Below are positions 35,113 to 44,262 of a DNA stretch of 64,000 nucleotides, piece by piece (the first letter of the stretch is position 1; each line of letters begins with the position of its first letter). The stretch comes from Gillisella vitis (lineage in GTDB: Bacteria; Pseudomonadota; Alphaproteobacteria; Rhizobiales; Rhizobiaceae). Where the stretch lies: contig NZ_CP056050.1 in NCBI RefSeq assembly GCF_021559775.1, forward strand, positions 124,001 to 188,000. Reading direction: 5' to 3'. The notes beneath the pieces were generated by a model. The model saw only the letters and a list, made by a program, of their open reading frames with translations. It was not told the origin of the DNA and made no database searches. Both the position numbers and the translations under genes were made by a program.

Positions 35113-35967
35113 ATGCTGACCCTTCTATTCGATGGGCTTGCCTATGGGATGCTGCTGTTCGTGCTGTCGTGCGGACTGGCTGTCACCCTTGGCCTGATGA
35201 ACTTCATCAATCTCGCCCATGGTGCCTTTGCAATGGCGGGTGGTTATGTCACCGTCATCCTGACCAATCGTCTGGGCGTTCCCTTTCTTCTGTCGCTGCC
35301 TGCCGCCTTCATCGTCACGGCACTGGCCGGCGGCATTCTGGAAAAAACGCTCTACTGCCGCCTTTACGACAAGAGCCATCTCGACCAGGTGCTGTTTTCG
35401 ATCGGTATCGTCTTCGTCGCCGTCGCCGGCATCGATTACGTCATGGGTTCGCAGCAACAGATCCTCAATCTCCCGGATTTTCTGCGCGGCCGGATCAGCA
35501 TTCTCGGCATGGGGATCGGTATTTATCGCGCCTTTCTGATTGTCACCTGCGGTATTCTTGCAGCCGTGCTGCAGATCATCCTGGCGCGTACGCGTTTCGG
35601 CAGCCGCCTGCGCGCCTCGGTGGATGACAGGCGCGTCGCCCGCGGCGTCGGCATAAGGGTCAACACGATCTTTGCCGTAACCTTTGCCGTCGGCTCGGGC
35701 CTGGCCGGGCTCGGCGGTGCGCTTGGCGCCGAGATCCTCGGTCTCGATCCGACCTTTCCGCTGAAGTTCATGGTCTATTTCCTGATCGTCGTGTCGGTCG
35801 GGGGAACGTCGAGCATGACCGGCCCGCTGGTCGCCTCGATCCTGCTCGGCGTCGCCGATGTTCTCGGCAAATATTACGTGCCGTCGCTCGGCGGCTTCAT
35901 CATCTATATCGTCCTCGTCGCGGTGCTGGTTTTGCGCCCGCAGGGCCTGTTTTCGAGGGCGGGCTGA
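35113..35967 (+). CDS. livH: Branched-chain-type ABC permease LivH
   Basis: A 284-residue inner-membrane permease with about eight helices. Hallmarks are GLMNFINLAHGAFAMAGGYV near residue 30, and the coupling-loop region TRFGSRLRASVDDRRVARGVGIRVN. ATG 35113 follows GGGAGGAAAA, better than the upstream frame. Together with LivM it forms the pore for amino-acid-like or aromatic acids. Position beside a ring-cleavage operon suggests aromatic acid uptake, as known for several HAAT-family importers. The next gene starts at its TGA (TGATG). Confidence 0.9.
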   Translation: MLTLLFDGLAYGMLLFVLSCGLAVTLGLMNFINLAHGAFAMAGGYVTVILTNRLGVPFLLSLPAAFIVTALAGGILEKTLYCRLYDKSHLDQVLFSIGIVFVAVAGIDYVMGSQQQILNLPDFLRGRISILGMGIGIYRAFLIVTCGILAAVLQIILARTRFGSRLRASVDDRRVARGVGIRVNTIFAVTFAVGSGLAGLGGALGAEILGLDPTFPLKFMVYFLIVVSVGGTSSMTGPLVASILLGVADVLGKYYVPSLGGFIIYIVLVAVLVLRPQGLFSRAG

Positions 35968-37025
35968 TGTCGCGCGACAACACGCAAACTCCCCTCACCC
36001 CGGCAAATATCCAGGCCAACATGCGCCGGAACAGCCGCTGGTCGCTGCTTGAGATCGGCTTCTGGATCGCCGCCGTCGCGGCCTGGTTCCTGGCACCGGC
36101 GGAACATCTCATCCTGACGGAAGTCGTCGGTTTTGCGGTTCTGGCGCTGTCGATCGACCTCGTGCTGGGTTATGCCGGCATCGTCACGCTCGGTCAGGCC
36201 GCCATGTATGGCGTCGGCGCCTATGCCAGCGGGCTATTTTCGATCTATGTCAGCGGCGAACCTCTGACCGGGCTCCTTGTCGCAGCACTGGCGGGTGCCG
36301 CGGTGGCACTGCCGACGAGTTTTCTCCTGTTGCGCGGCGCTGACCTGACACGCCTGATGGTAACGCTCGGCGTCGCCGCCGTTCTTCACGAGCTCGCCAA
36401 CCAGACAAGCTGGCTGACCGGTGGCGCCGACGGTCTGCAGGGTATCACCATCGAGCCGCTGTTCGGCCGCTACGAGTTCGATTTCTACGGACATACCGGT
36501 TATGCCTACAGCCTTGCCGTGCTGTTCGTGCTCTTCGTCATTGCGCGCGTCATCGTCGCCTCGCCTTTCGGTTATTCGTTGAAGGCGATCCGCGACAATC
36601 CCCTGCGGGCCTCGGGAATCGGCATTCCGGTCAAGGCGCGTCTCGTTGCGATCTATACCCTGTCGGGCGCCTATGCCGGCATTGCTGGTGCGCTTTTCAC
36701 CCAGACGCAGCAGTTCATCTCGCTCGATGTCCTGTCCTTCCAGAAATCCGCCGACGGACTGATGGTTCTCGTCATCGGCGGCACCGGATATCTTTATGGC
36801 GGCCTGATCGGCGCCCTCGTCTACAAGGTCATCCAGGATCTGCTGTCATCGCTGACACCGCAATACTGGCAGTTCTGGCTGGGCCTGCTGCTGATCGCCT
36901 TCGTCATCATCGGCCGGCACCGTCCGCGCCAGCTGGTCGAAGCCTTGCAGGCGCGCCTGCGGTCGATCCGCCTCCGGAAGGCTGCGCCGGCTCCATCCGT
37001 CAAAAGCGAAGGCAAGGCGTCATGA
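35967..37025 (+). CDS. livM: Branched-chain-type ABC permease LivM
   Basis: A 352-residue inner-membrane permease. It has a cytoplasmic N-terminal tail of about 25 residues, helices from WIAAVAAWFLAPAEHLIL on, the LivM core LVLGYAGIVTLGQAAMYGVGAY near residue 65, and the ATPase-coupling segment SPFGYSLKAIRDNPLRASGIG near 195. It overlaps livH by 1 bp and livG by 4 bp, so translation is coupled. It should pair with LivH as the channel of the importer. Confidence 0.9.
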   Translation: MSRDNTQTPLTPANIQANMRRNSRWSLLEIGFWIAAVAAWFLAPAEHLILTEVVGFAVLALSIDLVLGYAGIVTLGQAAMYGVGAYASGLFSIYVSGEPLTGLLVAALAGAAVALPTSFLLLRGADLTRLMVTLGVAAVLHELANQTSWLTGGADGLQGITIEPLFGRYEFDFYGHTGYAYSLAVLFVLFVIARVIVASPFGYSLKAIRDNPLRASGIGIPVKARLVAIYTLSGAYAGIAGALFTQTQQFISLDVLSFQKSADGLMVLVIGGTGYLYGGLIGALVYKVIQDLLSSLTPQYWQFWLGLLLIAFVIIGRHRPRQLVEALQARLRSIRLRKAAPAPSVKSEGKAS

Positions 37026-37777
37026 CTGCTGTCGCGCTGGAAACCAGAAATCTCCACAAGCTGTTTGGCGCGCTGCAGGCGACGACCGATGTCAGCTTCC
37101 GTCTCGAAAAAGGCGCGCGCCATGCGCTGATCGGTCCGAACGGCGCCGGCAAGACGACCTTCATCAACCTGCTGACCGGTGTACTGCGCCCCTCCAGCGG
37201 CGACGTGTTCCTAGACGGCGTCAGTGTCACCGGGCTGAACCGGGAACGGCGTGTCCGGCGCGGTCTGGCACGCACCTTCCAGATCAACCAGCTCTTCGCC
37301 GGCATCACTGTCGTCGAAAGCCTCGCGCTTGTAATCAACGAACGCGACGGGCGGGGTTGGAACTGTTTGAAGCCCGTGTCGAAGGTCGCCGGCATCGAGG
37401 GCGAGATTGCCTCGCTGCTGCGGGATTTCGGCCTTGAAACCGTTTTCGACCAGCAATGCTCGAACCTGCCCTATGGCAAGCAGCGGCTGCTGGAAATCGC
37501 GCTTGCGGTTGCTTGCAAACCGAAGGTCCTGCTTCTCGACGAACCTGCGGCCGGCGTTCCCGAGGCCGACCGCAAGGAGGTAATGGCAAGGATTGCCGCC
37601 CTTCCCGCGGATGTCTCCATTCTCCTGATCGAACACGACATGGATCTCGTCTTCAACTTCGCTAACCGCATCTCGGTTCTCGTGGCCGGTGCACTGTTTG
37701 CCGAAGGATCCGTCGACGAAATCTCGAAAAGCCAGCGGGTGAAAGAGGTCTATCTCGGAGGCGCCGATCATGGCTGA
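37022..37777 (+). CDS. livG: Branched-chain-type ABC ATPase LivG
   Basis: A 251-residue ATPase: Walker A GPNGAGKTT (residue 39 on), Q-loop LARTFQINQLF, signature LPYGKQRLLEIALA, Walker B VLLLDEPAAGV and the switch His in LLIEHDMDLV. The signature is LPYGK rather than LSGGQ, a usual LivG variant. It drives import with LivF. It overlaps livM by 4 bp and livF by 8 bp. Confidence 0.92.
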   Translation: MTAVALETRNLHKLFGALQATTDVSFRLEKGARHALIGPNGAGKTTFINLLTGVLRPSSGDVFLDGVSVTGLNRERRVRRGLARTFQINQLFAGITVVESLALVINERDGRGWNCLKPVSKVAGIEGEIASLLRDFGLETVFDQQCSNLPYGKQRLLEIALAVACKPKVLLLDEPAAGVPEADRKEVMARIAALPADVSILLIEHDMDLVFNFANRISVLVAGALFAEGSVDEISKSQRVKEVYLGGADHG

Positions 37778-38480
37778 ACTGTTGCGGATCGAAACGCTTT
37801 CGGCGGGATATGGCAAGGCGACGGTGATCCACGGCGTCGACCTGACACTCGAGCGGGGCAAGGCGCTGGCGTTGCTCGGGCGCAACGGCACCGGCAAGAC
37901 GACACTGCTCAACACGGTGGTCGGCCTGACCCGCCATCATGGCGGCCGTATCAGCCTCGACGGGACCGACCTGACCAGAATGGCGCCGGAGCGCCGCGTC
38001 GAGGCCGGGATCGGCTGGGTGCCCCAGGAGCGCGGCATATTCCGGTCTCTGACCGTCGAGGAAAACATCACCGCGGTCGCCCGGCCGGGCAAGTGGACGC
38101 TTGCGTCCATGTACGCGCTGTTTCCGCGCCTGCAGGAACGCCGCAGCAATTTCGGCAATCAGTTGTCCGGCGGAGAACAGCAGATGCTGTCGATCGCCCG
38201 GGCGCTGGTGCTGAACCCCAAGGTGCTGCTGCTCGACGAGCCGACCGAGGGCCTGGCGCCGATCATCGTCGAGGAATTGCTTGCCGCCATTCGCCGGATC
38301 GTCCGCGACGAGGGCATGGCGGCCATCATCGTCGAACAACATGCGCAGCAGATCCTGGCGATCACCGACGCGGCGATCATCCTCGACCGCGGCAGCGTCG
38401 CCCATGCCGGCGACAGCCTGGCACTCGCCGAGGACCGGCAGACCCTGTCGCGGTTCCTGGGGGTCGGCGCAGGAGAATGA
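37770..38480 (+). CDS. livF: Branched-chain-type ABC ATPase LivF
   Basis: A 236-residue ATPase with GRNGTGKTT, GWVPQERGIFRSLTVEENI, the LSGGEQQMLSIARAL signature, VLLLDEPTEGLAP Walker B and a switch His in IVEQHAQQIL. It is the second energising subunit of the importer. The gene for the binding protein follows after 64 bp, a larger gap than within livHMGF, which may allow separate control of the binding protein. Confidence 0.92.
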   Translation: MAELLRIETLSAGYGKATVIHGVDLTLERGKALALLGRNGTGKTTLLNTVVGLTRHHGGRISLDGTDLTRMAPERRVEAGIGWVPQERGIFRSLTVEENITAVARPGKWTLASMYALFPRLQERRSNFGNQLSGGEQQMLSIARALVLNPKVLLLDEPTEGLAPIIVEELLAAIRRIVRDEGMAAIIVEQHAQQILAITDAAIILDRGSVAHAGDSLALAEDRQTLSRFLGVGAGE

Positions 38481-38544
38481 GCGCGTCGGCCAGAGGGAAT
38501 GACCGGCGCGTGAATGACGGAAAACAACAAGGAGGGAGAGAGCA

Positions 38545-39714
38545 ATGCGAATGAACAGATTTATGACCGGTGCGATTGCAGCAATCGCACTCATGGCGGG
38601 TTCGGCACCCGCCCTTCGGGCCGAAGACGCGGTCAAGGTCGGCGTCGTCATCCCGCTGACTGGCGGGTTCCAGTCCAACGGACGTCAGATCAATGCCGCC
38701 CTGAAGGCTTTCGTGGTGACGCACGGCGAGAAGGCCGGCGGCAAGACGGTCGAATTCGTCGTCAAGGACGACGGCAGCGTTCCGGACAACGCGCTGCGCA
38801 TCTCGCAGGAACTGGTGACCAACGACAAGGTTTCCATCCTGACCGGTTTCGGCAATACGCCGACGGCTCTTGCGGTCGCGCAGCTGTCGAAGCGCGCCAA
38901 GATCCCACAGGTGATCATGGTGGCCGCGACATCCTCGATCATGAAGGCTTCGCCCTATATGATCCGCACGTCTTGGACGATCCCGCAGGTCGCCAGCGTC
39001 ATCGGCAAATGGGCGCCTGAAAACGGTTCCAAGAAGTTCGTCAGCATCGTCTCCGACTATGGTCCGGGCAAGGATGCCGAGGAATGGTTCGCCAAGGCCA
39101 TCGAGGCGAATGGCGGCACGGTGACCTCCAAGCTGAAGGTACCGCTTGCTAATCCGGATTTCGCACCCTTTCTGCAGCGTGCGGCCGACGAAAAGCCCGA
39201 AGCGCTGTTCGTCTTCGTTCCGACCGGCGCAGGTGCTGCCTTCATGAAGCAGTTCGTCGAGCGCGGCCTCGACAAATCGGGCATCAAGGTCATCGCCATG
39301 GCCGACGTCACGGATGACGATATCCTTAACAGCATGGGTGACCCTGCCATCGGCGTCATCACCGGCGGACCCTACTCCACCAACCACGTTTCGCCCGAAA
39401 ACAAGAGCTTCGTCGAAGCCTTCAAGAAAGCCAATGACGGCATGCGACCCAACATGGTGGCTGCCGCCGCCTGGGACGCGCTCGACCTCATCTACAAGAC
39501 GCTCGACAAGACGAAGGGCGATGCAGGCGGAGATACGTTCGTCGATGCCGCAAAGGGCATGTCGCTCAACAGCCCGCGCGGTCCGATCTCGATCGACCCG
39601 GACACCCGCGACATCGTGCAGAACATCTATATGCGCATGGTCGAACGTGTCGGCGGCGACCTCTACAACACCGAGTTCAAGACCTATGAAAAGGTCAAGG
39701 ATCCGGCGCAGTAA
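38545..39714 (+). CDS. livK: Periplasmic binding protein of the branched-chain-type importer
   Basis: A 389-residue Peripla_BP_6 protein. The signal peptide is MTGAIAAIALMAGSAPALRA, followed by VGVVIPLTGGFQSNGRQINA, a ligand loop VIMVAATSSIMKASPYMIRTSW near residue 130, and the second lobe with SIVSDYGPGKDAEEWF. ATG 38545 follows GGAGGGAGA. It sets the specificity of the importer. Homologues bind Leu/Ile/Val, amides, urea or aromatic acids such as benzoates; next to gal-type genes an aromatic acid is most likely. Confidence 0.9.
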   Translation: MRMNRFMTGAIAAIALMAGSAPALRAEDAVKVGVVIPLTGGFQSNGRQINAALKAFVVTHGEKAGGKTVEFVVKDDGSVPDNALRISQELVTNDKVSILTGFGNTPTALAVAQLSKRAKIPQVIMVAATSSIMKASPYMIRTSWTIPQVASVIGKWAPENGSKKFVSIVSDYGPGKDAEEWFAKAIEANGGTVTSKLKVPLANPDFAPFLQRAADEKPEALFVFVPTGAGAAFMKQFVERGLDKSGIKVIAMADVTDDDILNSMGDPAIGVITGGPYSTNHVSPENKSFVEAFKKANDGMRPNMVAAAAWDALDLIYKTLDKTKGDAGGDTFVDAAKGMSLNSPRGPISIDPDTRDIVQNIYMRMVERVGGDLYNTEFKTYEKVKDPAQ

Positions 39715-39735
39715 AACCAGGATCGCAATGACATC

Positions 39736-39760
39736 GAGAGGCGCGGCAGCCGCGCTTCTC
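39736..39760 (+). terminator. Hairpin after livK
   Basis: GAGAGGCGCGG and CCGCGCTTCTC form an 11-bp stem with one G-T pair and a CAG loop, followed by CTTCCTTG. It is either a partial terminator or an mRNA stabiliser between livK and the dehydrogenase gene 76 bp after the livK stop overall. Confidence 0.6.
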
Positions 39761-39811
39761 CTTCCTTGAGTGTTGCGGCCGGGCGGTCATGGCCCTGGCC
39801 AAGGAGACGGC

Positions 39812-40696
39812 ATGTTCAGCATTGCGACCTTGGGCTATGGCGAAGCGGCTCAGGCCTTCATATCCGGCTGGCGAAGCGAGATCGAGCCGCAACGATTGGG
39901 TACGATCAGCACGTTCGATCTGAAGATCGAGGACCCCGGCCAGCACAATACGCTTATCGATGCCTGCGCGGCACTCGGCGTCCTCTGTGCCGGCAGCCGC
40001 GCGGCGGCGTTCAAGGGAAAATCGGTGATCTTCAGCCTCGTCACCGCCGACCGCGCCCTGGAAGCAGCGGAGGCGACCCTACCGTTTCTCGACAAAAGCA
40101 GGCTTTATCTCGACTGCAATTCCTGTTCGCCGGCAACCAAGCAGGCCGCCGCTGCACGCATCGAGCAGGCAGGCGTCCGTTACGTCGATGTCGCGGTGAT
40201 GTCACCGGTCCATCCGGCAAAGCACCGCACGCCACTGCTTCTTTCCGGCCCGTCTGCCCCCGCGGCCCATGCCGTACTGGCCGAACTCGGGATGAGGGCG
40301 AACATTGCAGGCGAAAGGATCGGCGAGGCATCGTCGATCAAGATGTTGCGATCGGTGATGATCAAGGGGCTGGAGGCATTGACTGCCGAGTGCATGCTGG
40401 CCGCCCGTCGCGCAGGCGTCGAAAAGCAGGTGCTGGCTTCGCTGCAGGCTTCCGATCCCGGCATAGACTGGACCGCGCGTTCCGCCTACAATCTCGAACG
40501 GATGCTCGTGCACGGCAAAAGGCGGGCAGCGGAGATGCGGGAGGTCGCGGCCACGTTGGAAGAATTGTCACTGCCAAATCGCATGGCGCTTGCCACCGTG
40601 GACTGGCAAAGCCAACTTGGCGAACTCGACGCCGAAATCACCGACGCCAGCCTGACCGGGCGGGCAGATGCAATATTGAAATCCCTCTCGACGTGA
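39812..40696 (+). CDS. NAD(P)-binding DUF1932 dehydrogenase-like protein
   Basis: A 294-residue protein of the 6-phosphogluconate/3-hydroxyisobutyrate dehydrogenase superfamily. The N-terminal Rossmann domain begins with IATLGYGEAAQAF (GxGxxA-type). Residues VIFSLVTADRALEA, YLDCNSCSPATKQAA and VDVAVMSPVHPA follow, then the catalytic-Lys-like SSIKMLRSVMIKGLEAL and the DUF1932 C-terminal helical domain. It starts at ATG 39812 after AAGGAGA. It probably oxidises or reduces an alcohol or acid in the nearby aromatic pathway, but no substrate can be named. Its TGA overlaps the GTG of the LysR gene (GTGA). Confidence 0.8.
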   Translation: MFSIATLGYGEAAQAFISGWRSEIEPQRLGTISTFDLKIEDPGQHNTLIDACAALGVLCAGSRAAAFKGKSVIFSLVTADRALEAAEATLPFLDKSRLYLDCNSCSPATKQAAAARIEQAGVRYVDVAVMSPVHPAKHRTPLLLSGPSAPAAHAVLAELGMRANIAGERIGEASSIKMLRSVMIKGLEALTAECMLAARRAGVEKQVLASLQASDPGIDWTARSAYNLERMLVHGKRRAAEMREVAATLEELSLPNRMALATVDWQSQLGELDAEITDASLTGRADAILKSLST

Positions 40697-41895
40697 CCCT
40701 GGTTCAGACCGCATCGAACGTTCAACATAATCTTCGACATCTGCGGGTTTTCCTCGCGGTTGCCGACACCAATTCGGTAACCCGGGCGGCGGCGCTTTGC
40801 TATCTGTCGCAACCTGCAGTCACCCAGGCACTTTCGAAGATCGAGCGCATTTTGAAGACGCCGCTGTTCGAGCGCACGGCGCAGGGACTTTTTCCCAATA
40901 CCGAAGGCCGGGTTCTGGAGCGGCGTGTGCGGCGCGCCTTCGATTTTCTCGATCCAGCCCTCGCCGAGCTCAGTCCACGGCTGAAACTTATCGCAACCAC
41001 ATCCCAGCTTGAAGCGCTGATCGCGGTCAAGGAAGCCGGCAACTTTACGCTGGCGGCCCGTAGGCTCGGTCTGGCACAGCCCACCGTCCATCGCGCCGTA
41101 ACACAATTGGAGGCAGAGGCGGCCAAGCCACTGTTCGAGCGGACATCTTACGGCATCATAGCGACGAAACAGGCTGTCAGCATTGCCGAGGCGGCAAGGC
41201 TCGCCTTTGCCGAACTTGTACAGGCGGAAGTCGATCTGGCGGAAACGCGGTCGGAAGAGGTTGGGAAGATCGTTGTTGGTGCTCTACCGCTGTCGCGTTC
41301 GTATTTACTGCCAAGAGCCATCGCCGAATTTCGCAATTGGCGCAGAAGGATCACAATTCAAATTGTCGACGGACCTTACGCCGAACTCCTGGCCGGCCTG
41401 CGTCGAGGTGAGATCGATTTCCTGATTGGCGCGCTTCGCGACCCACTTCCGATCGCCGACGTTAAGCAAACATTTCTCTTCAGCGACACAATTGTGATCG
41501 TTGCCGGGAAATCTCATCCGATACTGAAAGATATGCCCGTGCGAGCTGATAGGCTCGTGGAATACCCCTGGATCGTCGGACTGCAAGGTACGCCCATTCG
41601 TGCACAGTTCGATGGCATGTTCGAACGGTGGAACTGTCGTCCGGACAGCATCGTGGAATCGGCTTCGCTTATCCTAATGCGGGAACTGCTGCTGACAACC
41701 GATCACCTCGGATGCATCTCATACCGCCAAGCTCAAGCCGAACTGTCGCGCGGCCTCATTTCATCCATATCGCTCGATCTCGAGCAAACGGCCCGCCCGA
41801 TAGGTCTCACCACTCGAGCCAACTGGGTGCCCACTGCGCCTCAACGCCAGTTTCTTGAGATTATAGACAAGTATTCCAAAGCCGATATGGAATAG
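40693..41895 (+). CDS. LysR-type regulator with two tandem N-terminal helix-turn-helix domains
   Basis: A 400-residue regulator, about 90 longer than a usual LysR. The first winged helix lies at residues 10-75 (LRHLRVFLAVADTNSVTRAA, YLSQPAVTQALSKIE, PLFERTAQG). The second is at about residues 100-160 (LEALIAVKEAGNFTLAARRL, AQPTVHRAVTQLEA, PLFERTSYG). A LysR effector domain with VGALPLSRSYLLP follows. The start is GTG 40693; the frame further upstream is only the shadow of the dehydrogenase. It probably controls the liv and gal operons. Such double-headed LysR proteins are known in databases but little characterised. Confidence 0.85.
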   Translation: MTLVQTASNVQHNLRHLRVFLAVADTNSVTRAAALCYLSQPAVTQALSKIERILKTPLFERTAQGLFPNTEGRVLERRVRRAFDFLDPALAELSPRLKLIATTSQLEALIAVKEAGNFTLAARRLGLAQPTVHRAVTQLEAEAAKPLFERTSYGIIATKQAVSIAEAARLAFAELVQAEVDLAETRSEEVGKIVVGALPLSRSYLLPRAIAEFRNWRRRITIQIVDGPYAELLAGLRRGEIDFLIGALRDPLPIADVKQTFLFSDTIVIVAGKSHPILKDMPVRADRLVEYPWIVGLQGTPIRAQFDGMFERWNCRPDSIVESASLILMRELLLTTDHLGCISYRQAQAELSRGLISSISLDLEQTARPIGLTTRANWVPTAPQRQFLEIIDKYSKADME

Positions 41896-41916
41896 GGGAC
41901 CCAGGCAGACCCGTTC

Positions 41917-42169
41917 TTACTGCTTCGGCACTCCCGCACGATCGATCACCGACGACCACTTCGCGATATCATCTGCGAGCCGCTTCCCGATTTCCTGCGG
42001 TTCGCTCGATCGTGCCTCAACGCCTATGTCTGCAAAGCGCTTTTTTATGCCCTCGTCTGCAAGCACCTCCTTAAGTGCCCCATTGAGGACATCCAATGCC
42101 TCACGCGGCGTCCCCTTGGGCGCAAAAACAGCATTCCACGAAGTGACTTCGAAGCCCGTAACACCTGCT
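41917..42169 (-). pseudogene. Tripartite tricarboxylate transporter binding protein (TctC/Bug), 3' remnant
   Basis: The minus strand encodes about 84 residues: GVTGFEVTSWNAVFAPKGT, ALDVLNGALKEVLAD, KKRFADIGVEA and IAKWSSVIDRAGVPKQ stop. This is the C-terminal lobe of a Bug/TctC solute receptor. The front is cut exactly at the IS6 end at 42170 and is not on its other side. It lies convergent to the LysR gene; it may have belonged to the aromatic or carboxylate uptake region before deletion. Confidence 0.85.
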
Positions 42170-43059
42170 GGGCTTGTCGCAAATTTCCGCGTTTAACGGT
42201 ATGTTGACCATCAGAAGAGAAATTGCCGCTCCGAAAGTTGTGGAGCGTACCAATGATTCTGAATGCCATTACCGAAAAACTAAAGCGCCAGTCGAAAGAT
42301 GATTTCAAGGGGCGGCACTTCGAGGCATGGCTAATCGTGCAGGCGGTGACTTGGTACCTTCGCTATCCGCTCAGCTACCGAGATCTGGAAGAGATGTTTC
42401 GCGAGCGTGGATTCGAGGTCGATCACAGCACCATCAACCGTTGGGTTCTGGCTTATGCGCCGATGATCGAGAAGCGGCTGCGCCAGTTCCGCCGTCCACA
42501 CTGTGGATCGGTTCGCGTCGATGAGACCTATGTTAAGATCCGCGGCAAATGGCGATACCTGTATCGCGCCATCGACAAATACGGAAACCCAGTAGATTTC
42601 CTGCTGACAGCGAAGCGAGATCTGGATGCCGCCAAGCGGTTCTTCCGCAAGATGCTCAAAGACGAGCCCTTGTTGTCGCCGACAAAGATCGGCACGGACG
42701 GCGCCAATACCTTCCCGTCAACGATCAAAACGTCGGTTGACGCCGGATTGCTGCATCCTGATCCTGTGCACTATGTCACCAAGCACCTCCAGCAAGGCAT
42801 CGAAAGTGACCATTTCCGGGTAAAGAAGAACATGCCAAAGATCGGTGACTTCCAATCCTTCAACACGGCGCGGCGAACGATTGCCGGTTTCGAGGCGATG
42901 CTGTGGCTGAGGAAAGGCTTCGGCTTCTCCGGTGGCTGGACTGTCAACGACCAGAACGATCTGCTTGGGCGCCTCTTCGGGCTGCAAAAGGTTAACAAAG
43001 TCTGAAACCCCACGGCATAGGGGACAATCGCGCCCTGCAAAAATCTTTGCGACAAGCCC
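42170..43059 (+). mobile_element. IS6-family insertion sequence (copy 1)
   Basis: An 890-bp element with perfect 14-bp terminal repeats, GGGCTTGTCGCAAA at the left and its complement at 43046-43059. It holds one transposase gene. The flanking 8-mers (CACCTGCT left, GGAGGACG right) differ, so there is no target duplication, which for this family points to a deletion or cointegrate event after insertion. The 160 bp between this and the IS5 element (43060-43219) hold no gene I can identify. Confidence 0.92.
42253..43005 (+). CDS. IS6-family transposase
   Basis: A 250-residue DDE transposase. It has an N-terminal zinc/HTH region (DFKGRHFEAWLIVQAV, SYRDLEEMFRERGFEVDHST), catalytic Asp in VDETYVKIRGKWRYLYRA, second Asp in KIGTDGANTFPS and the Glu replaced in register by GIESDHFRVK with the typical IS6 K/R. 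The product forms cointegrates by replicative transposition. ATG 42253 is used, with GGAG upstream. It looks intact. Confidence 0.92.
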   Translation: MILNAITEKLKRQSKDDFKGRHFEAWLIVQAVTWYLRYPLSYRDLEEMFRERGFEVDHSTINRWVLAYAPMIEKRLRQFRRPHCGSVRVDETYVKIRGKWRYLYRAIDKYGNPVDFLLTAKRDLDAAKRFFRKMLKDEPLLSPTKIGTDGANTFPSTIKTSVDAGLLHPDPVHYVTKHLQQGIESDHFRVKKNMPKIGDFQSFNTARRTIAGFEAMLWLRKGFGFSGGWTVNDQNDLLGRLFGLQKVNKV

Positions 43060-43216
43060 GGAGGACGCCATCGCTTTCCACGAAAGGGGAAATGGGTGTA
43101 TGTTTGGCGAACGGAACGCAGTTCAGATACGAATTGTCTTATTGAGATCGAGCGTGAAATCTGGCGTCGACATGGAACCTCAAGCAACCGCATCTCGTCA
43201 TTCAGGCCGCCTTCAA

Positions 43217-43998
43217 CTAGGCAGTGTGGACGGATTTGATCAAGATGAAGCCTGCGGCGATTGCGACGATGGAGGAGAAATTTTGTTTGGTCTTCTCGCA
43301 TCGTAGCGCAACGCGCTTGAAGCGCTTGAGTTTTCCGATTGCTTGCTCGATGCGGGCGCGACCTTTGTAGAGCGCTTTGGGAAAGAACGTCGGCTTTGAT
43401 TTTGCCGTTGAACGATAAGGAATGACGGGAACCGCACCCCGCCTTCTTGCGGCCTGGCGGTTAGCCTTGCTGTCATAGCCCTTGTCGCCCATGGCGGCGC
43501 GGGGATCTACATCGGGGCCAAGGCCAAGCAGGATTGGAAAGTGCGGAGCGTCACCTTTCTCGCCCCCGGTCAGATCAAAGGCGATGGGATGTCCGTCGAA
43601 ATCGGTCTTCAGGTGGATTTTGGTCGAGAAGCCGCCTCGCGAGCGGCCAAGCGCTTGGCCATATTGCCCCCTTTTGCTCCTGCTACCGAAACATGCGCGC
43701 GCACCACGGTGCTGTCGAACATCTGAACCAGATCGGCCGACGTGCTCAGGCTGGCAAGGTGCTCGAAGAAAATCTCAAAAACACCCGCCTTGCTCAATCG
43801 GGAAAAGCGCTTCCAGACACTGTTCCAATGTCCATAGCGCTCCGGCAGACCGCGCCAGGTGATATTGTTGACGGAGAAATAGTGCAGGGCCTCCAAAAAC
43901 AGCCGGTCATCTCGACCCTTGTCGCCCCGCCGCGGAAGCGAGGCGCGGAAAACCTCAAGTGCGACCGCCCAGTCCGCTTCTGTCATCTTCGTCAGCAT
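43217..43998 (-). CDS. IS5-family transposase made by programmed frameshift
   Basis: The first part (from ATG 43998) encodes the helical N-terminus and first catalytic region: ITWRGLPERYGHWNSVWKRF and QMFDSTVVRAHVSVAGAKGG, stopping at 43609. The rest, in the -1 frame, reads GQALGRSRGGFSTKIHL through MGDKGYDSKANRQ and GRARIEQAIGKLKRFKRVAL. The frames overlap at GCAAAAGGGGGC near 43,675, the slippery site used by IS427-group elements, so this is normal, not damage. The stop codon TAG at 43217 is completed by the TA target duplication outside the element. Confidence 0.85.
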
Positions 43999-44093
43999 CG
44001 CCGATCTCCTCTGAAACCGGCAACCCATGAATCATTCAAATACTGATTTGGGAATCGCAGAAATTAAACTTGCGGCAATCCGTCCACACCGCC
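43220..44093 (-). mobile_element. IS5-family (IS427 group) insertion sequence
   Basis: An 874-bp element with terminal repeats GGCAGTGTGGACGGATT (left) and GGCGGTGTGGACGGATT (right end, complement). It is flanked on both sides by TA, inside CTAG, the target duplication of the group. Unlike the IS6 copies this insertion is clean. Its target lies in a stretch of unknown function. Confidence 0.9.
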
Positions 44094-44244
44094 TAGTGGA
44101 ACTATCATCTTCACGGATCCCAGATTGGGGGCTTAGATTACGTTGATTGTTGCGTTCTCATTGCGTTATTCCATGTTATCAAACGCATTTGTCCGTCCTC
44201 AAAATTGCCCGTTATCCATCTGCTTGTAAACATGCATATTGGAT

Positions 44245-44262
44245 ATGACACTTTTGTGACAA
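44245..44262 (-). promoter_or_regulatory. Pho box (PhoB binding site)
   Basis: Read on the minus strand the site is TTGTCACAAAAGTGTCAT: two 7-bp direct repeats TTGTCAC and GTGTCAT separated by AAAA. It matches the PhoB consensus CTGTCATAAAWCTGTCAY at nearly all positions. It lies 108 bp before the start of the Na/Pi cotransporter gene, which fits induction under phosphate limitation. Confidence 0.72.

Noticed and set aside
39766..40692. Long plus-strand frame running into the LysR gene, apparently a 709-residue protein
   Set aside because: The first 300 codons are an out-of-frame shadow of the DUF1932 dehydrogenase; LysR homology begins at the GTG at 40693.
43217..43998. IS5 transposase as a broken gene
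   Set aside because: The frame change sits at an A/G-rich slippery site used by the IS427 group, so it is programmed frameshifting.
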